DNA from: Pseudomonadota bacterium
GTDB lineage: Bacteria; Pseudomonadota; Gammaproteobacteria; Burkholderiales; Burkholderiaceae
NCBI GenBank assembly: GCA_963205525.1
Contig: CAUJJP010000023.1
Location: forward strand, 1 to 48,564
Reading direction: 5' to 3'
Length of the DNA stretch: 48,564 bases
In this document: positions 33,715 to 42,880 of the stretch, piece after piece
Layout of the letters: each line of letters opens with the position of its first letter
Numbering within the stretch: the first letter of the stretch is position 1
Made by a program: the position numbers and the translations under genes
Notes under the pieces: generated by a model
Database searches by the model: none
What the model saw: the letters and a program-made list of their open reading frames with translations, nothing else
Told to the model about the DNA's origin: nothing

Positions 33715-34119
33715 CGTGGGGGTGCCGGGACGGCAACTCGTTGCGGGGCGACGCGCGGCGGGCGGCGCAGCGGTGGGCCTGGCGGCGGCCCGGATTTCAG
33801 CGCGTGGGGCGGCGAATTCGGTCGCGCGTGGTCTGGCGCCGGGTCGACGAATGCGTGCGCGCAGGGCAGCCAGCAGGGGCGGTTGCGGTCGACACCATGG
33901 GCCGATTCTATCGGTCGCCCCCCGGGGCGATCGCTGCCAGCGTCGGTCGGGCGCGCGCCGGGTGCGCGGGCCGGGCGCGCGGGCCGGCTGCGCGGGCCGG
34001 CTGCGCGGGTCGCCTACGTTTTCCATCGGTTTGAGGATGCGGCCTGCTTCGGCACGGCACAGAGTGGGCCCGGCCGCGGCGCTTCGAACGCGGCAGGACA
34101 CGATCGACTGGAGGACCGC
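33715..34119. other. Divergent intergenic region, ileS / lipoprotein gene
   Basis: This 405-bp region contains a run of 13-bp GC-rich tandem repeats (33947-34011). On the minus strand TAGAAT (33910-33905) could be a -10 for ileS, but no -35 fits, and the leader would be near 185 nt. No clear promoter is visible for the lipoprotein gene. Confidence 0.4.
33947..34011. repeat. 13-bp GC-rich tandem repeats, about five units
   Basis: Units of the form GGSYGCGCGGGCC. Four good units start at 33960, 33973, 33986 and 33999, and a weaker one at 33947. They sit about 110 bp before the lipoprotein start. The unit is not a multiple of three, and no reading frame through it looks like protein. Confidence 0.8.
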
Positions 34120-36177
34120 ATGCATCGCAAATCCTGTAGCCGGGCGCGGCGCGCCCACTGGCCGGCCAGCCTTGCGCTGGCTCTCGCCGCCTGTGGCGGC
34201 GGCGACCTACCCGATGCCACCGTGAGCGCGGCCGGCGACGCCGCCACCCTGGACTGGCGCAGCAGCGCGCTGGTCGACGTGCTGGCCAACGACAGCGCCA
34301 GCCGCGGCACCCTGAGTCTGCTGTCGGTGGAGGCGCCGGCACACGGCACGGCGGTGATCGAAGCCGGCAAGGTGCGCTACACGCCGGTCGCCGGCTGGTT
34401 CGGCAGCGACAGCCTGCGCTACACGGTGCGCGCCGACGCCGGTGGTGCCACGGCCAGCGCGACCGTGAGCGTCACGGTGCAGGCCAGGCTGGCCCTGAGC
34501 GGCCGCATCACCGATGGCCCGATCGCCGACGCCGCGGTGACGCTGAAGGTCGGCGAGCAGACGCTGGAACTCAGCGCCGACGCCCAGGGCCGCTACGCCA
34601 CCGAGGTGCTGAGCGCCGACCCCGACGCCTGGGTTCAGCTCAGCGGCCGCAGCCCCGACGGTCGAGTGCGGCTGGTCAGCGTGGTGGGAGCGCTGGCTGC
34701 GGTGGCGGCCGCAGACGGTGGCACCGGGGCGGTGGACGCCGCCGCCCTGCCGGCGCTGGACGCCACCCACTGGACGAGCGCCGAGGCTGCCTTGCGCGCG
34801 CGCGCCCTGGGTGGTCGACTCCCGGCCAGCGGCGAGGACATGGCTGCCAGCGACGGTGCCCTGGGTGCTGCGCAGCTGCAGTCGCTGGCGACCGCGGTGC
34901 GCCTGGTGGCCGACGCCGGCCTGGCCTTGCCCACCGGGGCGGCCGACAGTTTCGCCCTCCTGCTGGACCGCGCCGCCACTCAGACCCTGCTGGCCAACTC
35001 GGCCAGCGAGCAGCCCGAAACCTATGCCGCAGCCACCGATGCCGTGCTGGCCAGCGCACCGGCCCCTGCCGGCAGCCCCTGGATGGTCAGCGAGACCCGC
35101 CACCTGAGCTACGTCGACGGGGGCAACCCGGTGAGCTCGAGGGATCTCACCCTGACCCTGCAGCCCGACGGGCAGGCCACCATCCATCAGGGTGGTGCTG
35201 CCCACGCCGGGCACTGGACCGCCGACGGTGCGGTCTTGACGCTGACCCTGGCAACGCCGACCGAGGACATCGACAGCGACTGCCTGACCGACCCGGTGAG
35301 CGGCGACTCCGCGTGCTACGAAACGAGTTGGCGCACGCTGGGCTACCGCCTGCGCGCCGTCGCCGGTGGCAGCGTCCACAAGCCGCAGGTGATGATGGGC
35401 ACAAGCCACCGCAGCGTCTGGCGCGAGGGCCCGAAAGCAGGGGAGCTGATCTCCGAGTCGGACGGCTCCGACGGCCACCTGGCGGCGATGTTCGATCTCG
35501 CCGGCCGCACCGGGGTGGCGGCGGACGAACTGACACCCGGCGCGCGGCTGGCGGGCATCCCCTCGTCCGACACTGCGAATCCGCTGTGGGACAGGCGCGA
35601 GGACATCCTGCGCATCGACGGCCCGGGCCGCGCCCACTTCGAGATCGGCGGCCAGGCCGCGAGCTGGTCACTGGACGACGGTTGGCTGACGGTGAGCACG
35701 GAAGGCATGGCCGCGCGCCGCTACACCCGGCTGGAACGCGACCCGACCACCGGGCTCGAGTCCTGGATCGGCGCCAGCGTACCGGCCGACGCGGCCGAGC
35801 CCTGGGTCTACTACGCCGACCAGAATCTGCTGTTCGCCGATGCCGGCCTGAGCTTCACGACCGGGAACGCAGCGCGGCGCTGGCGTGCCGAGGGCTTCGT
35901 CATCGCCGACCCGGCGCAGGGGCTGGAACCGAGCTGTGTGCTGAACCCTGACGGCAGCGCCACCGGCCTCTCCCAGCGCTGGGGCGTGGCGGCCGACGGG
36001 ACGCTGGAGCTGGTGCGTGTGCGCGCAGGGAAGGACTACCCGCGGCGCTGGATCCCGCTGCGCCGGGTGGGAGAGCACCTGATCGTGCTGGAGCTCGTCG
36101 ACTTCGGCTATGTGTCGCCCGGCAGCCACGCGCGCCGCATCAACTGGCAGGTCGACCTCGGGCCGGCCGGAAGCTAG
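34120..36177 (+). CDS. Large putative lipoprotein with cadherin/Ig-like domain
   Basis: A 685-residue protein of unknown function. The signal peptide has a lipobox LAAC with the lipidated cysteine at about residue 25 ([10 protein letters not shown]). Residues about 50-105 match a tandem-type cadherin/Ig-like fold ([17 protein letters not shown]...[17 protein letters not shown]). A second beta-rich domain (about 128-170, [21 protein letters not shown]) resembles a carboxypeptidase-regulatory fold. The remainder contains repeated beta-strand and Trp-rich segments that I do not recognise. GAGGA lies 4 bp before the ATG. The gene stands between ribF and ileS, which are usually adjacent, and its stop shares the CTAG with the ribF stop. 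Confidence 0.85.
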   Translation: MHRKSCSRARRAHWPASLALALAACGGGDLPDATVSAAGDAATLDWRSSALVDVLANDSASRGTLSLLSVEAPAHGTAVIEAGKVRYTPVAGWFGSDSLRYTVRADAGGATASATVSVTVQARLALSGRITDGPIADAAVTLKVGEQTLELSADAQGRYATEVLSADPDAWVQLSGRSPDGRVRLVSVVGALAAVAAADGGTGAVDAAALPALDATHWTSAEAALRARALGGRLPASGEDMAASDGALGAAQLQSLATAVRLVADAGLALPTGAADSFALLLDRAATQTLLANSASEQPETYAAATDAVLASAPAPAGSPWMVSETRHLSYVDGGNPVSSRDLTLTLQPDGQATIHQGGAAHAGHWTADGAVLTLTLATPTEDIDSDCLTDPVSGDSACYETSWRTLGYRLRAVAGGSVHKPQVMMGTSHRSVWREGPKAGELISESDGSDGHLAAMFDLAGRTGVAADELTPGARLAGIPSSDTANPLWDRREDILRIDGPGRAHFEIGGQAASWSLDDGWLTVSTEGMAARRYTRLERDPTTGLESWIGASVPADAAEPWVYYADQNLLFADAGLSFTTGNAARRWRAEGFVIADPAQGLEPSCVLNPDGSATGLSQRWGVAADGTLELVRVRAGKDYPRRWIPLRRVGEHLIVLELVDFGYVSPGSHARRINWQVDLGPAGS

Positions 36178-37142
36178 GCGCGTTGGGCGCGGCGCGCGGC
36201 GAACCAGTCGCGCGCCGCCTGCACGTCGGCGGCGATGCCCTGGCGCAGCGCTTCCAGCGAGGGGTAGGGGCGCTCGTCGTGCAGCTTGTGCAGCAGCTCC
36301 ACCGCCAGGCTGCGGCCGTAGCCGGCGTCCATCGCCAGCCCGCTGGGCCAGTCCAGGACATGGGTCTCGAGCAGCACGCGGCCGGCGTCCTCGACCGCCG
36401 GCCGCACCCCCAGGCTGGACACCGCCGCCAGCGGCTGTGCCGCCAGGCCGCGGATCTGCGAGACGAAGATGCCCATCGCCGCCGGCCGCGGGTGGCCGAA
36501 GCGCTGGTTGAGGGTGCGAAAACCCAGCTCGCGGCCCAGCTTGCGCCCGTGCAGGACGCGGCCGCTGATGGTGTAGGGCCGGCCCAGGAACTGCGCCGCG
36601 CGCGGCATGTCGCCCTCGGCCAGGGCGGCGCGCACCGCCGAGCTGGACACGCGCAGGCCGTGCACCTCGTAGCTTTGCATGCGCGCGACGTCGAAGCCGC
36701 GCCGCCCACCCTCGGCGTCGAGCAGCGCGTAGTCGCCGGCGCGCCGGGCGCCGAAGCGGAAATCGTCACCGACCAGCACGTAGCGCGCCTGCAGGCGCCG
36801 CCCCAGCACCTCGTCGATGAAGGCCTGCGGGCTCAGGCCGGCGAGGGCGGCGTCGAAGCGCATCACCATCACCTGCGCCACCCCGCAGCGCGCCAGCTCG
36901 GCCAGCTTGTCGCGCGCGCTGGCGATGCGCCGCGGTGCCGCCTCGGGCGTGCCGGCGCGGGCGGCGAAGAAGTCGCGCGGGTGCGGCTCGAAGGTGAGCA
37001 CCGTGCTCGGCAGGCCGCGGTGGCGCGCCTCGTTGTTGAGCAGCGCCAGCATGGCCTGGTGGCCGCGGTGCACGCCGTCGAAGCTGCCGATGGTGAGCGC
37101 GCAGGGGCCGCTGGTGCGGCTGTGGCCGCGCAGGATTCTCAT
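36174..37142 (-). CDS. ribF: Bifunctional riboflavin kinase / FAD synthetase
   Basis: A 322-residue bifunctional enzyme making FMN and FAD. The N-terminal FAD-synthetase half has the nucleotide-binding GSFDGVHRGHQAML and later the VGDDFRFGARRAGD motif; a serine-rich VSSSAVRAAL links to the C-terminal kinase half (GRVLHGRKLGRELGFRT onward, with a MGIFVSQIRG block). The ATG at 37142 overlaps the upstream rsuA stop by ATGA. The TAG stop is the mirror of the TAG of the convergent lipoprotein gene, so the two share four bases. Confidence 0.95.
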   Translation of the reverse strand: MRILRGHSRTSGPCALTIGSFDGVHRGHQAMLALLNNEARHRGLPSTVLTFEPHPRDFFAARAGTPEAAPRRIASARDKLAELARCGVAQVMVMRFDAALAGLSPQAFIDEVLGRRLQARYVLVGDDFRFGARRAGDYALLDAEGGRRGFDVARMQSYEVHGLRVSSSAVRAALAEGDMPRAAQFLGRPYTISGRVLHGRKLGRELGFRTLNQRFGHPRPAAMGIFVSQIRGLAAQPLAAVSSLGVRPAVEDAGRVLLETHVLDWPSGLAMDAGYGRSLAVELLHKLHDERPYPSLEALRQGIAADVQAARDWFAARRAQRA

Positions 37143-37867
37143 GCGCCGATTATCGAAGCATCGACTTGCTGCGGCTGCAGCCAGCGCCAATGGCCCGCCG
37201 GCAGGTCGGGTGGAAGCTGCAGGGCGCCGAAGGCGCTGCGGTGCAAGGCCTCGACCCGGTTGCCGGCGGCGGCCACCATGCGCTTGACCTGGTGGTAGCG
37301 GCCTTCGGTGAGCGTGAGCCGCAGCGTCTGGCCGTCCAGCGCCTGCGCGTCGGCGGCGCGCACCGGGTGCGGGTCGTCGGCGAGCACGACGCCATCGCGC
37401 AGGGCCTGCAGCTGAACCTCGTCCAGCGGGTGCTTGAGCCTGGCCTCGTAGACCTTGGGCAGGTGGCGCCGCGGGTGGGTCCAGCGGTGGATGAGGGCGC
37501 CGTCGTCGGTCAGCAGCAGGACGCCGGTGGTGTCGGTGTCCAGCCGCCCCACCGGCTGCACGCCACGCCGGCGCAGCGGTGGTGGCAGCAGTTCCAGCAC
37601 GCCGGGATGGTGGCGCGGCTGGCGGCTGCACTCCCAGCCGGCGGGCTTGTTCAGCAGCACCAGGGCCTTGGCGAACACCGGCCACGGCTGGCCGTCGACT
37701 TCCAGCCAGCCGGCATCGTCGCAGGCAACCGGGGTTGGCATCGGCACCGTCGCCTGCGGGTCCACGACCACCACCCCGTGCACGCGCACCCGCCCCGTCA
37801 GGCACAGCGCGGCGCACTCGCGCCGGCTGCCGAAGCCCTGGCTGAAGAGCACGCCGGCCAGGTTCAT
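37139..37867 (-). CDS. RsuA-family rRNA pseudouridine synthase
   Basis: A 242-residue pseudouridine synthase. A short S4 RNA-binding domain lies at residues 1-45 (FSQGFGSRRECAALCLTGRVRVHG). The catalytic motif is GRLDTDTTGVLLLT with the nucleophilic Asp. KVYEARLKHPL and TEGRYHQVKRMVAAAGNRV match the RsuA group that modifies U516 of 16S rRNA; a 23S-modifying paralogue (RluE/F-like) is possible. It leads into ribF with a 4-bp overlap. Downstream of pyrD, a short imperfect 12-bp repeat (37868-37916) sits between the two genes. Confidence 0.88.
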   Translation of the reverse strand: MNLAGVLFSQGFGSRRECAALCLTGRVRVHGVVVVDPQATVPMPTPVACDDAGWLEVDGQPWPVFAKALVLLNKPAGWECSRQPRHHPGVLELLPPPLRRRGVQPVGRLDTDTTGVLLLTDDGALIHRWTHPRRHLPKVYEARLKHPLDEVQLQALRDGVVLADDPHPVRAADAQALDGQTLRLTLTEGRYHQVKRMVAAAGNRVEALHRSAFGALQLPPDLPAGHWRWLQPQQVDASIIGA

Positions 37868-37916
37868 GGCGCAGCCGGGCTCATTGCCGCGCTCATTGCC
37901 GAACTCATCGCCTGAC

Positions 37917-38957
37917 TCAGCCCCGGGCGAGCGCGCGCGCGCATTCGCTCACCAGCGCCGGGCCGCGGTAGATCAGACCGGTGTAGAGCTGCACCAGGTC
38001 GGCGCCGGCGGCGATCTTGGCGCGCGCGTCCTCGCCGCTGAGCACGCCGCCGGCGCCGACGATGGGGAATCCCGGGCCGAGGGCGGCACGCAGGGCGCGG
38101 ATGACGCGGTTGCTCGCCTCGCGCAGCGGCGCGCCGGAGAGCCCGCCGGCCTCCCCGGCGTGCGCCAGGCCCTGCACCGCGCTGCGCTCGACGGTGGTGT
38201 TGGTGGCGATCACGCCGTCCAGCCGGTGGCGCTGCAAGGTGGCGGCGATGAGCGCGATCTGAGCCTCGTCGAGGTCGGGCGCGATCTTCAGAAACATCGG
38301 CAGCGCGCGCCCCAGACCCTGGACCAGCTGCGCGCGGCGCGCCGCCAGCGCGCCCAGCAGGACGTCGAGCGCGGCGTCGGACTGCAGCGCGCGCAGGTTC
38401 TTGGTGTTCGGGCTGGAGATATTGATGCTCACGTAGTCGGCGTGCGGTGCCACCCCGTCCAGTCCCGCCAGGTAGTCGTCTACCGCGTGCTCGATCGGGG
38501 TGGCGGCGTTCTTGCCGATGTTCAGCCCGACGATGCCGCCGCTGGCGCGAAAGCTGTGCGCGCGCCGGACGTGGGCGACGAAGCTGGCCAGGCCCTCGTT
38601 GTTGAAGCCCATGCGGTTGATCAGGGCCTGTGCCTGCGGCAGGCGGAACATGCGCGGACGCGGGTTGCCGGGCTGGGCGCGCGGGGTCACGGTGCCGACT
38701 TCGATGAAGCCGAATCCCATCGCGCCCAGGCCGTCGATGCAGCGGCCGTTCTTGTCCAGCCCGGCCGCCAGCCCGACCCGGTTGGGAAAGCGCAGCCCGG
38801 CCAGCTGGACAGCGTCCTGCACCCGCGGCTGCGCCCACAGGCGCTGGGCGGGCGTGTTCTGCAGCCGGGCGACGGCACCCAGGGTCAGCTCGTGCGCGTG
38901 TTCCGGATCGAGCCGGAACAGGAGGGCGCGCGCCAGCGCGTAGGGGATCGGGGCCAT
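37917..38957 (-). CDS. pyrD: Dihydroorotate dehydrogenase (quinone), class 2
   Basis: A 346-residue membrane-associated flavoenzyme oxidising dihydroorotate to orotate in pyrimidine synthesis with quinone as acceptor. The class-2 N-terminal helix region (residues 1-40) precedes the barrel. FMN and substrate motifs are visible: [40 protein letters not shown], the catalytic-serine region [10 protein letters not shown], and [27 protein letters not shown]. The ATG at 38957 lies 34 bp from the divergent rpiA start. Confidence 0.96.
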   Translation of the reverse strand: MAPIPYALARALLFRLDPEHAHELTLGAVARLQNTPAQRLWAQPRVQDAVQLAGLRFPNRVGLAAGLDKNGRCIDGLGAMGFGFIEVGTVTPRAQPGNPRPRMFRLPQAQALINRMGFNNEGLASFVAHVRRAHSFRASGGIVGLNIGKNAATPIEHAVDDYLAGLDGVAPHADYVSINISSPNTKNLRALQSDAALDVLLGALAARRAQLVQGLGRALPMFLKIAPDLDEAQIALIAATLQRHRLDGVIATNTTVERSAVQGLAHAGEAGGLSGAPLREASNRVIRALRAALGPGFPIVGAGGVLSGEDARAKIAAGADLVQLYTGLIYRGPALVSECARALARG

Positions 38958-38978
38958 GGCCGGCGATTGTGGCCGACC

Positions 38979-38984
38979 CATAAT
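38979..38984 (+). promoter_or_regulatory. Possible -10 of rpiA (CATAAT)
   Basis: CATAAT differs from TATAAT by one base and lies 7 bp before the rpiA ATG, so the expected transcript would begin at or next to the start codon. No convincing -35 hexamer is found. The 34-bp pyrD/rpiA spacer leaves little other room. Confidence 0.35.
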
Positions 38985-38991
38985 CCGCCGC

Positions 38992-39651
38992 ATGACGCAG
39001 GACGAACTCAAGCGGCTGGTGGCACAGGCGGCGGTGGCCGAGGTGGTCGAGGGCGACTGGCTGGGCGTGGGCACCGGCAGCACGGTGAACCTGTTCATCG
39101 ACGCTCTGGCCGCTTCCGGGCGGCGTATCCGCGGCGCCGTCAGCAGCAGCGAGGCCAGCAGCGCCAGGCTGCGCGCGCACGGCATCGAGGTGGTGGATGC
39201 GGCGGCGGTGCAGCGGCTGCCGGTCTACATCGACGGCGCCGACGAGATCGACCCGCGCGGCCACATGGTCAAGGGCGGCGGCGCCGCGCTCACGCGCGAG
39301 AAGATCGTCGCCGACCTTGACGAGCGCTTCGTCTGCATCGCCGACGCCTCCAAGCAGGTCGAGCTGCTGGGCCGATTCCCGCTGCCGGTGGAGGTGATCG
39401 CGATGGCGGCACCGCAGATCGCGCGCCGTTTCGCCGCCCTGGGCGGCCAGGCGGCGCTGCGCCTGGGGGTGCTGACCGACAACGGCCACCCGGTGCTCGA
39501 CGTGAGCGGCCTGCGCATTGCCGACCCGCTGGCGCTGGAAGCCGAGGTCAACCAGTGGCCGGGCGTGGTCACGGTGGGCATCTTTGCCCGCCAGCGCGCC
39601 CGCGTCGCGCTGATCGGCACCTCGCAAGGGGTCCGGCGGCTGGATTTCTGA
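38992..39651 (+). CDS. rpiA: Ribose-5-phosphate isomerase A
   Basis: A 219-residue enzyme that interconverts ribose-5-phosphate and ribulose-5-phosphate in the pentose phosphate pathway. All signature loops are present: [22 protein letters not shown], the active-site [21 protein letters not shown], and the C-terminal [16 protein letters not shown]. The ATG at 38992 is chosen; a start 12 codons upstream would lie in the pyrD start region. There is no room for a Shine-Dalgarno sequence if the -10 box at 38979 is used, so the transcript could be leaderless. Confidence 0.96.
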   Translation: MTQDELKRLVAQAAVAEVVEGDWLGVGTGSTVNLFIDALAASGRRIRGAVSSSEASSARLRAHGIEVVDAAAVQRLPVYIDGADEIDPRGHMVKGGGAALTREKIVADLDERFVCIADASKQVELLGRFPLPVEVIAMAAPQIARRFAALGGQAALRLGVLTDNGHPVLDVSGLRIADPLALEAEVNQWPGVVTVGIFARQRARVALIGTSQGVRRLDF

Positions 39652-39686
39652 TCTACTCTCGGGTTTGCCCCGATCAAGGAGTTTCT

Positions 39687-39920
39687 TTGGCCAAGCCCAA
39701 CTACTCGTTCGAAAAACGTCAGCGCGAACTGGCCAAGAAGAAGAAGAAGGAAGAGAAGGCGGCCAAGAAGGCCGCCGGCGGCGAAGGCGACGAGGCGATG
39801 AACCCGAACCAGGCGGCGATGGCGCTGCTGCGTTCGCGGGATGGCTCCTCCGACGAGCCGACCGAAGCCTCCGAGGACGTCTCCACGGACGCCGCTGGCC
39901 AGGCCGGCCAGGCCGGTTGA
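39687..39920 (+). CDS. Small lysine-rich conserved protein
   Basis: A 77-residue protein starting at TTG, with AAGGAG 5 bp upstream, so the rare start is well supported. The N-terminal part AKPNYSFEKRQRELAKKKKKEEKAAKKAAGG is highly basic and probably helical; the C-terminal part is acidic and likely disordered. I recall similar short AKPNY/SFEKRQRELAKKKKKEEK proteins in other Burkholderiales, with no known function; nucleic-acid or ribosome binding is a guess from charge. It follows rpiA by 35 bp and may be cotranscribed. Confidence 0.75.
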   Translation: MAKPNYSFEKRQRELAKKKKKEEKAAKKAAGGEGDEAMNPNQAAMALLRSRDGSSDEPTEASEDVSTDAAGQAGQAG

Positions 39921-39998
39921 TCGGGGCCGGACCGGCCGCCTGAACCGTCCTTCTTCGGACGCTCCTGGGCTCTGCCGGGCTCTGCCGGACGCGGCCGC

Positions 39999-41876
39999 TC
40001 AGCCGCGCCGCGCCGCGCGCACCCACCAGCGCGCCGGATCCAGCGCTTGCACCAGCGGCGCCGGCAGCGGCAGCGGGGCACCGGTGACGGTGCTGGCCAG
40101 CAGCCGGCCCGCCAGCGGCCCCCAGGTCAGGCCGCGCGATCCCAGGGCGGCCAGCACATACAGGCCCGGCGCGCGTGCGATGCCCGCCAGCCGCGTGCTG
40201 GCGACGGCTTCCGGCGCCGGCACCGCACCCACCAGCGGCAGCCGGTCCGGCGCCTTGGCGCGCCAGCCCACGCGGCCGGCGTCGGGCACGGGTGCCGACC
40301 AGCCCAGCATCTGCTGCAGCCGGCCGCGGTTGAAGTCGTGGTCGGCGCTGCGCTCGTCGGGGTCTTCGTCGCCCGGCTGCGCGGTGGCGCCGGCGAGCAG
40401 GCTGCCGTCGTCGGGCGCGATCAGGTAGCCGCTGCCGGCCAGTGGCAGGCGTGGCCGCGGCGCGCCGGCGGGCGGCGCCGTCCACAGGCTGATCTGGCCG
40501 CGCGAACGGCCCAGCCGCCAGCCGGCCCAGGGCGCCAGGCGCGCGGCGTCGGCGGCGTTGGCCAGCACCAGGGTGTCGGCCTGCGCCAGGGGCCGGCCCT
40601 GCGCGTCGAGCACGGTCCAGCGCCCGTCCCGATGCTCGATGCGATCGACATCGGCCTCGGTGTCCAGCCGCAAGCCCTGCAGCAGGTGGCCGACCAGTTC
40701 GATGGGGGCGACCCAGCCGCCGCCCGGGTAGTGCCAGGCCGGGCGCGCCAGCGCCACGCCGGCCAGCGCCGAGGCCTGTGCCGCGTCCAGCGCCTGCGCG
40801 TAGCTCGCCGGCAGGGCGTGCCGCGCCAGCAGGACCTGCATCGCCGCCAGATCGCCGTCGGCCAGCCGCAGCAGGCCGTCGACGCGCCCCGGCACGCCGG
40901 CAGCGAGCATGGCCGGCAGCACCTGCGCGGCGTGCAAGGCGGCGGCGCGCAGGGCGCGCGCGTGGGCACCGTCGTCGGCCATCACGACGCCGTGGAAGAT
41001 GCCGGTGATGCGCCCCTTGGCGGCCGGTGCCTGGGCGCCGCGACGGTCGATCAGGCGCACCGGGCAGCCCAGCGCCGCCAGCTCGTGCGCCGCCCAGGCG
41101 CCGGCCAGGCCGGCGCCGAGCACCAGCACCTCGCCCGTCGGCGACGGCGCTGCGGCGCGGTGCATGGTCGGCGGCGGGGCGAAGACGGCGCGCAGGGTCT
41201 CGCGCTTGTCGCCCAGCGGCGGCCCGGTCTCGACCCGGAAGCCGGCGCTGCGCAGCCCTTCGCGCACCTGGCGTGCGACGCACCAGGTGGCGGCAGTGGC
41301 GCCCGGCGCAGCGCGGCGCGCCATCGCCTGCAGCAGCTCGGGCGTCCACATCTGCGGGTTGCGGTCGGGCGCGAAGCCGTCGAGGTAGAAGGCGTCGGCC
41401 TGCAGCCGCAGCTCGCGCCAGACACGCTGCGCGTCGCCGAAGGCCAGCAGCAGACGCACGCGGCCGGCGTCGAGATCGACCAGGTGCCAGCCGGCGAGCA
41501 GCGGTGGCCAGGCCTCCAGCAGCGCCCGCGCCAGCGCCGGGTGGGGCGAAGCCTGCAGTGCGCGCGCCAGGTCGGCCCGGGTGGCGGGGTGGCCCTCGAC
41601 GCCGACGTAGTGCAGGCGCTGGCTGCGCTGCGCGTCCTCGCGCCAGGCGGCCCAGGTGGCGAGGAAGTTCTGGCCGAGGCCGAAACCGTTCTCTGCGATC
41701 GTGAAGTCGCTGTGTCCGCGCCAGCGCGCTGGCAACCCGTTGCCGGCCAGGAAGATGGCCTGCGCCTGCGCCTGCGCGCCGATGCGGGCGTGGTAGCGGT
41801 CGCCGAAGTCCGGCGCCAGCGGCCCGTCGGCGTCGAAGGCGATGCGCGCCGGGCTCAGTGGACGCTGCGCAGCCAT
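39999..41876 (-). CDS. mnmC: Bifunctional tRNA mnm5s2U34 biosynthesis protein MnmC
   Basis: A 625-residue fusion enzyme for wobble uridine modification. The N-terminal methyltransferase domain (about residues 20-240) shows FTIAENGFGLGQNFLATW and YLDGFAPDRNPQMW. The C-terminal FAD-dependent oxidase (from about 255) has the Rossmann motif VLVLGAGLAGAWAAHELA, then GRITGIFHGVVMADD and RVGWRAKAPDRLPLVGAVP. The ATG at 41876 lies 22 bp inside the end of the upstream DUF3445 gene. Both halves look intact. Confidence 0.93.
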   Translation of the reverse strand: MAAQRPLSPARIAFDADGPLAPDFGDRYHARIGAQAQAQAIFLAGNGLPARWRGHSDFTIAENGFGLGQNFLATWAAWREDAQRSQRLHYVGVEGHPATRADLARALQASPHPALARALLEAWPPLLAGWHLVDLDAGRVRLLLAFGDAQRVWRELRLQADAFYLDGFAPDRNPQMWTPELLQAMARRAAPGATAATWCVARQVREGLRSAGFRVETGPPLGDKRETLRAVFAPPPTMHRAAAPSPTGEVLVLGAGLAGAWAAHELAALGCPVRLIDRRGAQAPAAKGRITGIFHGVVMADDGAHARALRAAALHAAQVLPAMLAAGVPGRVDGLLRLADGDLAAMQVLLARHALPASYAQALDAAQASALAGVALARPAWHYPGGGWVAPIELVGHLLQGLRLDTEADVDRIEHRDGRWTVLDAQGRPLAQADTLVLANAADAARLAPWAGWRLGRSRGQISLWTAPPAGAPRPRLPLAGSGYLIAPDDGSLLAGATAQPGDEDPDERSADHDFNRGRLQQMLGWSAPVPDAGRVGWRAKAPDRLPLVGAVPAPEAVASTRLAGIARAPGLYVLAALGSRGLTWGPLAGRLLASTVTGAPLPLPAPLVQALDPARWWVRAARRG

Positions 41877-42799
41877 TGCAGCAGGGCTTGGTGCACCGCG
41901 TGCAGTGCCCGGTACTCGAGCACGGCGGGGCTCATCGAGGCGAGCGCATCGTGCAGCCGCGCGGCCTGTGCGGTGCTGGTGATCGCCTGTGCCAGCGGGC
42001 AGGAGTCGACCTCGATCGTGAACAGCGTCTGCGCCAGCCCCGGCAGCGCGCCCAGTGTCTGGCGCTCGATGCGCCACCAGGCGCCCATCGGCAGGGTGGC
42101 GGCGATGTCGGGTGCCCAGCGTGCCGGATCGACGTGACGTGGGTGCGCGTGCAGCCTGGGGTGGCCGCTCACGGTCCAGACGAAGCGCTCGAAGCGCTCG
42201 CCGCCCGCCATCAGCGCGAGGATCTGCGCCGCGCTCTCGCGCAGCCGCTGACCGTCGGCAACCGGCGCGTGGACCTCGGCGAATCGCAGTCCGATCTTCT
42301 GCGCAGGGGCCCAGTGGGAAGGCAGGCAGACCGCGGTCCAGACCAGGGCGCCGTCGCCGCTGTCGATGATCGCCAGGTCCTCGACGAAGGCCAGCGCCAG
42401 CAGCGCGGCGAGTCGCCAGGGTGCCGGCAGGCCGCGCAGGCAGCGCGCGAGCTCGTCACCGCTGCCGAAGCTGCCGCCGCCGAGCTGCTCGACCTCGGCG
42501 GCCGCATCGGCGCCCACCGCGGTACCCAGCGACAGCGCGCGTTCGCCGTCCCAGGCGAACCAGTGCGGGTGTTCGGCGGCGGCACGCGCGGCAAGCGCAT
42601 GCAAGGCGGGCTGCGGGTCGAAGCCGGGCCGGCACTGCAGGGCCAGTTGCGGGAACGCGCCCAGCACCGCCAGCTTCTCGCGCTGGTGGCGCGAGCCGGG
42701 GGCGATGGGCGTGAGCTGCGGCGCCTGCGCGTGCAGCCGCCGCAGCCCGGGCTGCATGCGGTGCGGCGCGCGCACCGCGGCGTCGAAGTCAAATCCCAT
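41855..42799 (-). CDS. DUF3445 protein (heme-dependent oxidative N-demethylase-like)
   Basis: A 314-residue protein matching the DUF3445 family. The recognised blocks are AVCLPSHWAPAQKIGLRFAEVHAPV, WTVSGHPRLH and the C-terminal IERQTLGALPGLAQTLFTIEVDSCPL. Some family members are the catalytic subunit of a heme-dependent N-demethylase acting on dimethylamine-like substrates; no partner subunit genes are nearby, so the substrate is unknown. It lies downstream of the efp terminator and overlaps mnmC by 22 bp, which suggests cotranslation. Confidence 0.75.
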   Translation of the reverse strand: MGFDFDAAVRAPHRMQPGLRRLHAQAPQLTPIAPGSRHQREKLAVLGAFPQLALQCRPGFDPQPALHALAARAAAEHPHWFAWDGERALSLGTAVGADAAAEVEQLGGGSFGSGDELARCLRGLPAPWRLAALLALAFVEDLAIIDSGDGALVWTAVCLPSHWAPAQKIGLRFAEVHAPVADGQRLRESAAQILALMAGGERFERFVWTVSGHPRLHAHPRHVDPARWAPDIAATLPMGAWWRIERQTLGALPGLAQTLFTIEVDSCPLAQAITSTAQAARLHDALASMSPAVLEYRALHAVHQALLQWLRSVH

Positions 42800-42831
42800 C
42801 GGCTTGGCCGCTGACGCGCCGCTCAGCGACG

Positions 42832-42857
42832 AAAAAAGGGGCAGCCGTGGCTGCCCC
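42832..42857 (-). terminator. Rho-independent terminator after efp
   Basis: On the minus strand an 8-bp perfect stem GGGGCAGC/GCTGCCCC with a CACG loop is followed by six Ts. It begins 23 bp after the efp stop codon and is the clearest terminator in the window. Confidence 0.93.
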
Positions 42858-42880
42858 TGCGTGATGGCGCGGCACGGCGC

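Noticed and set aside
34120..36177. Functional link between the lipoprotein gene and nearby lspA
   Set aside because: Every lipoprotein needs LspA; lspA belongs to the conserved ileS-lspA pair, so closeness is not evidence.
37868..37916. Imperfect 12-bp repeats (gctcattgccgc-like) between rsuA and pyrD
   Set aside because: Only about three loose copies over 49 bp; no clear structure or role.
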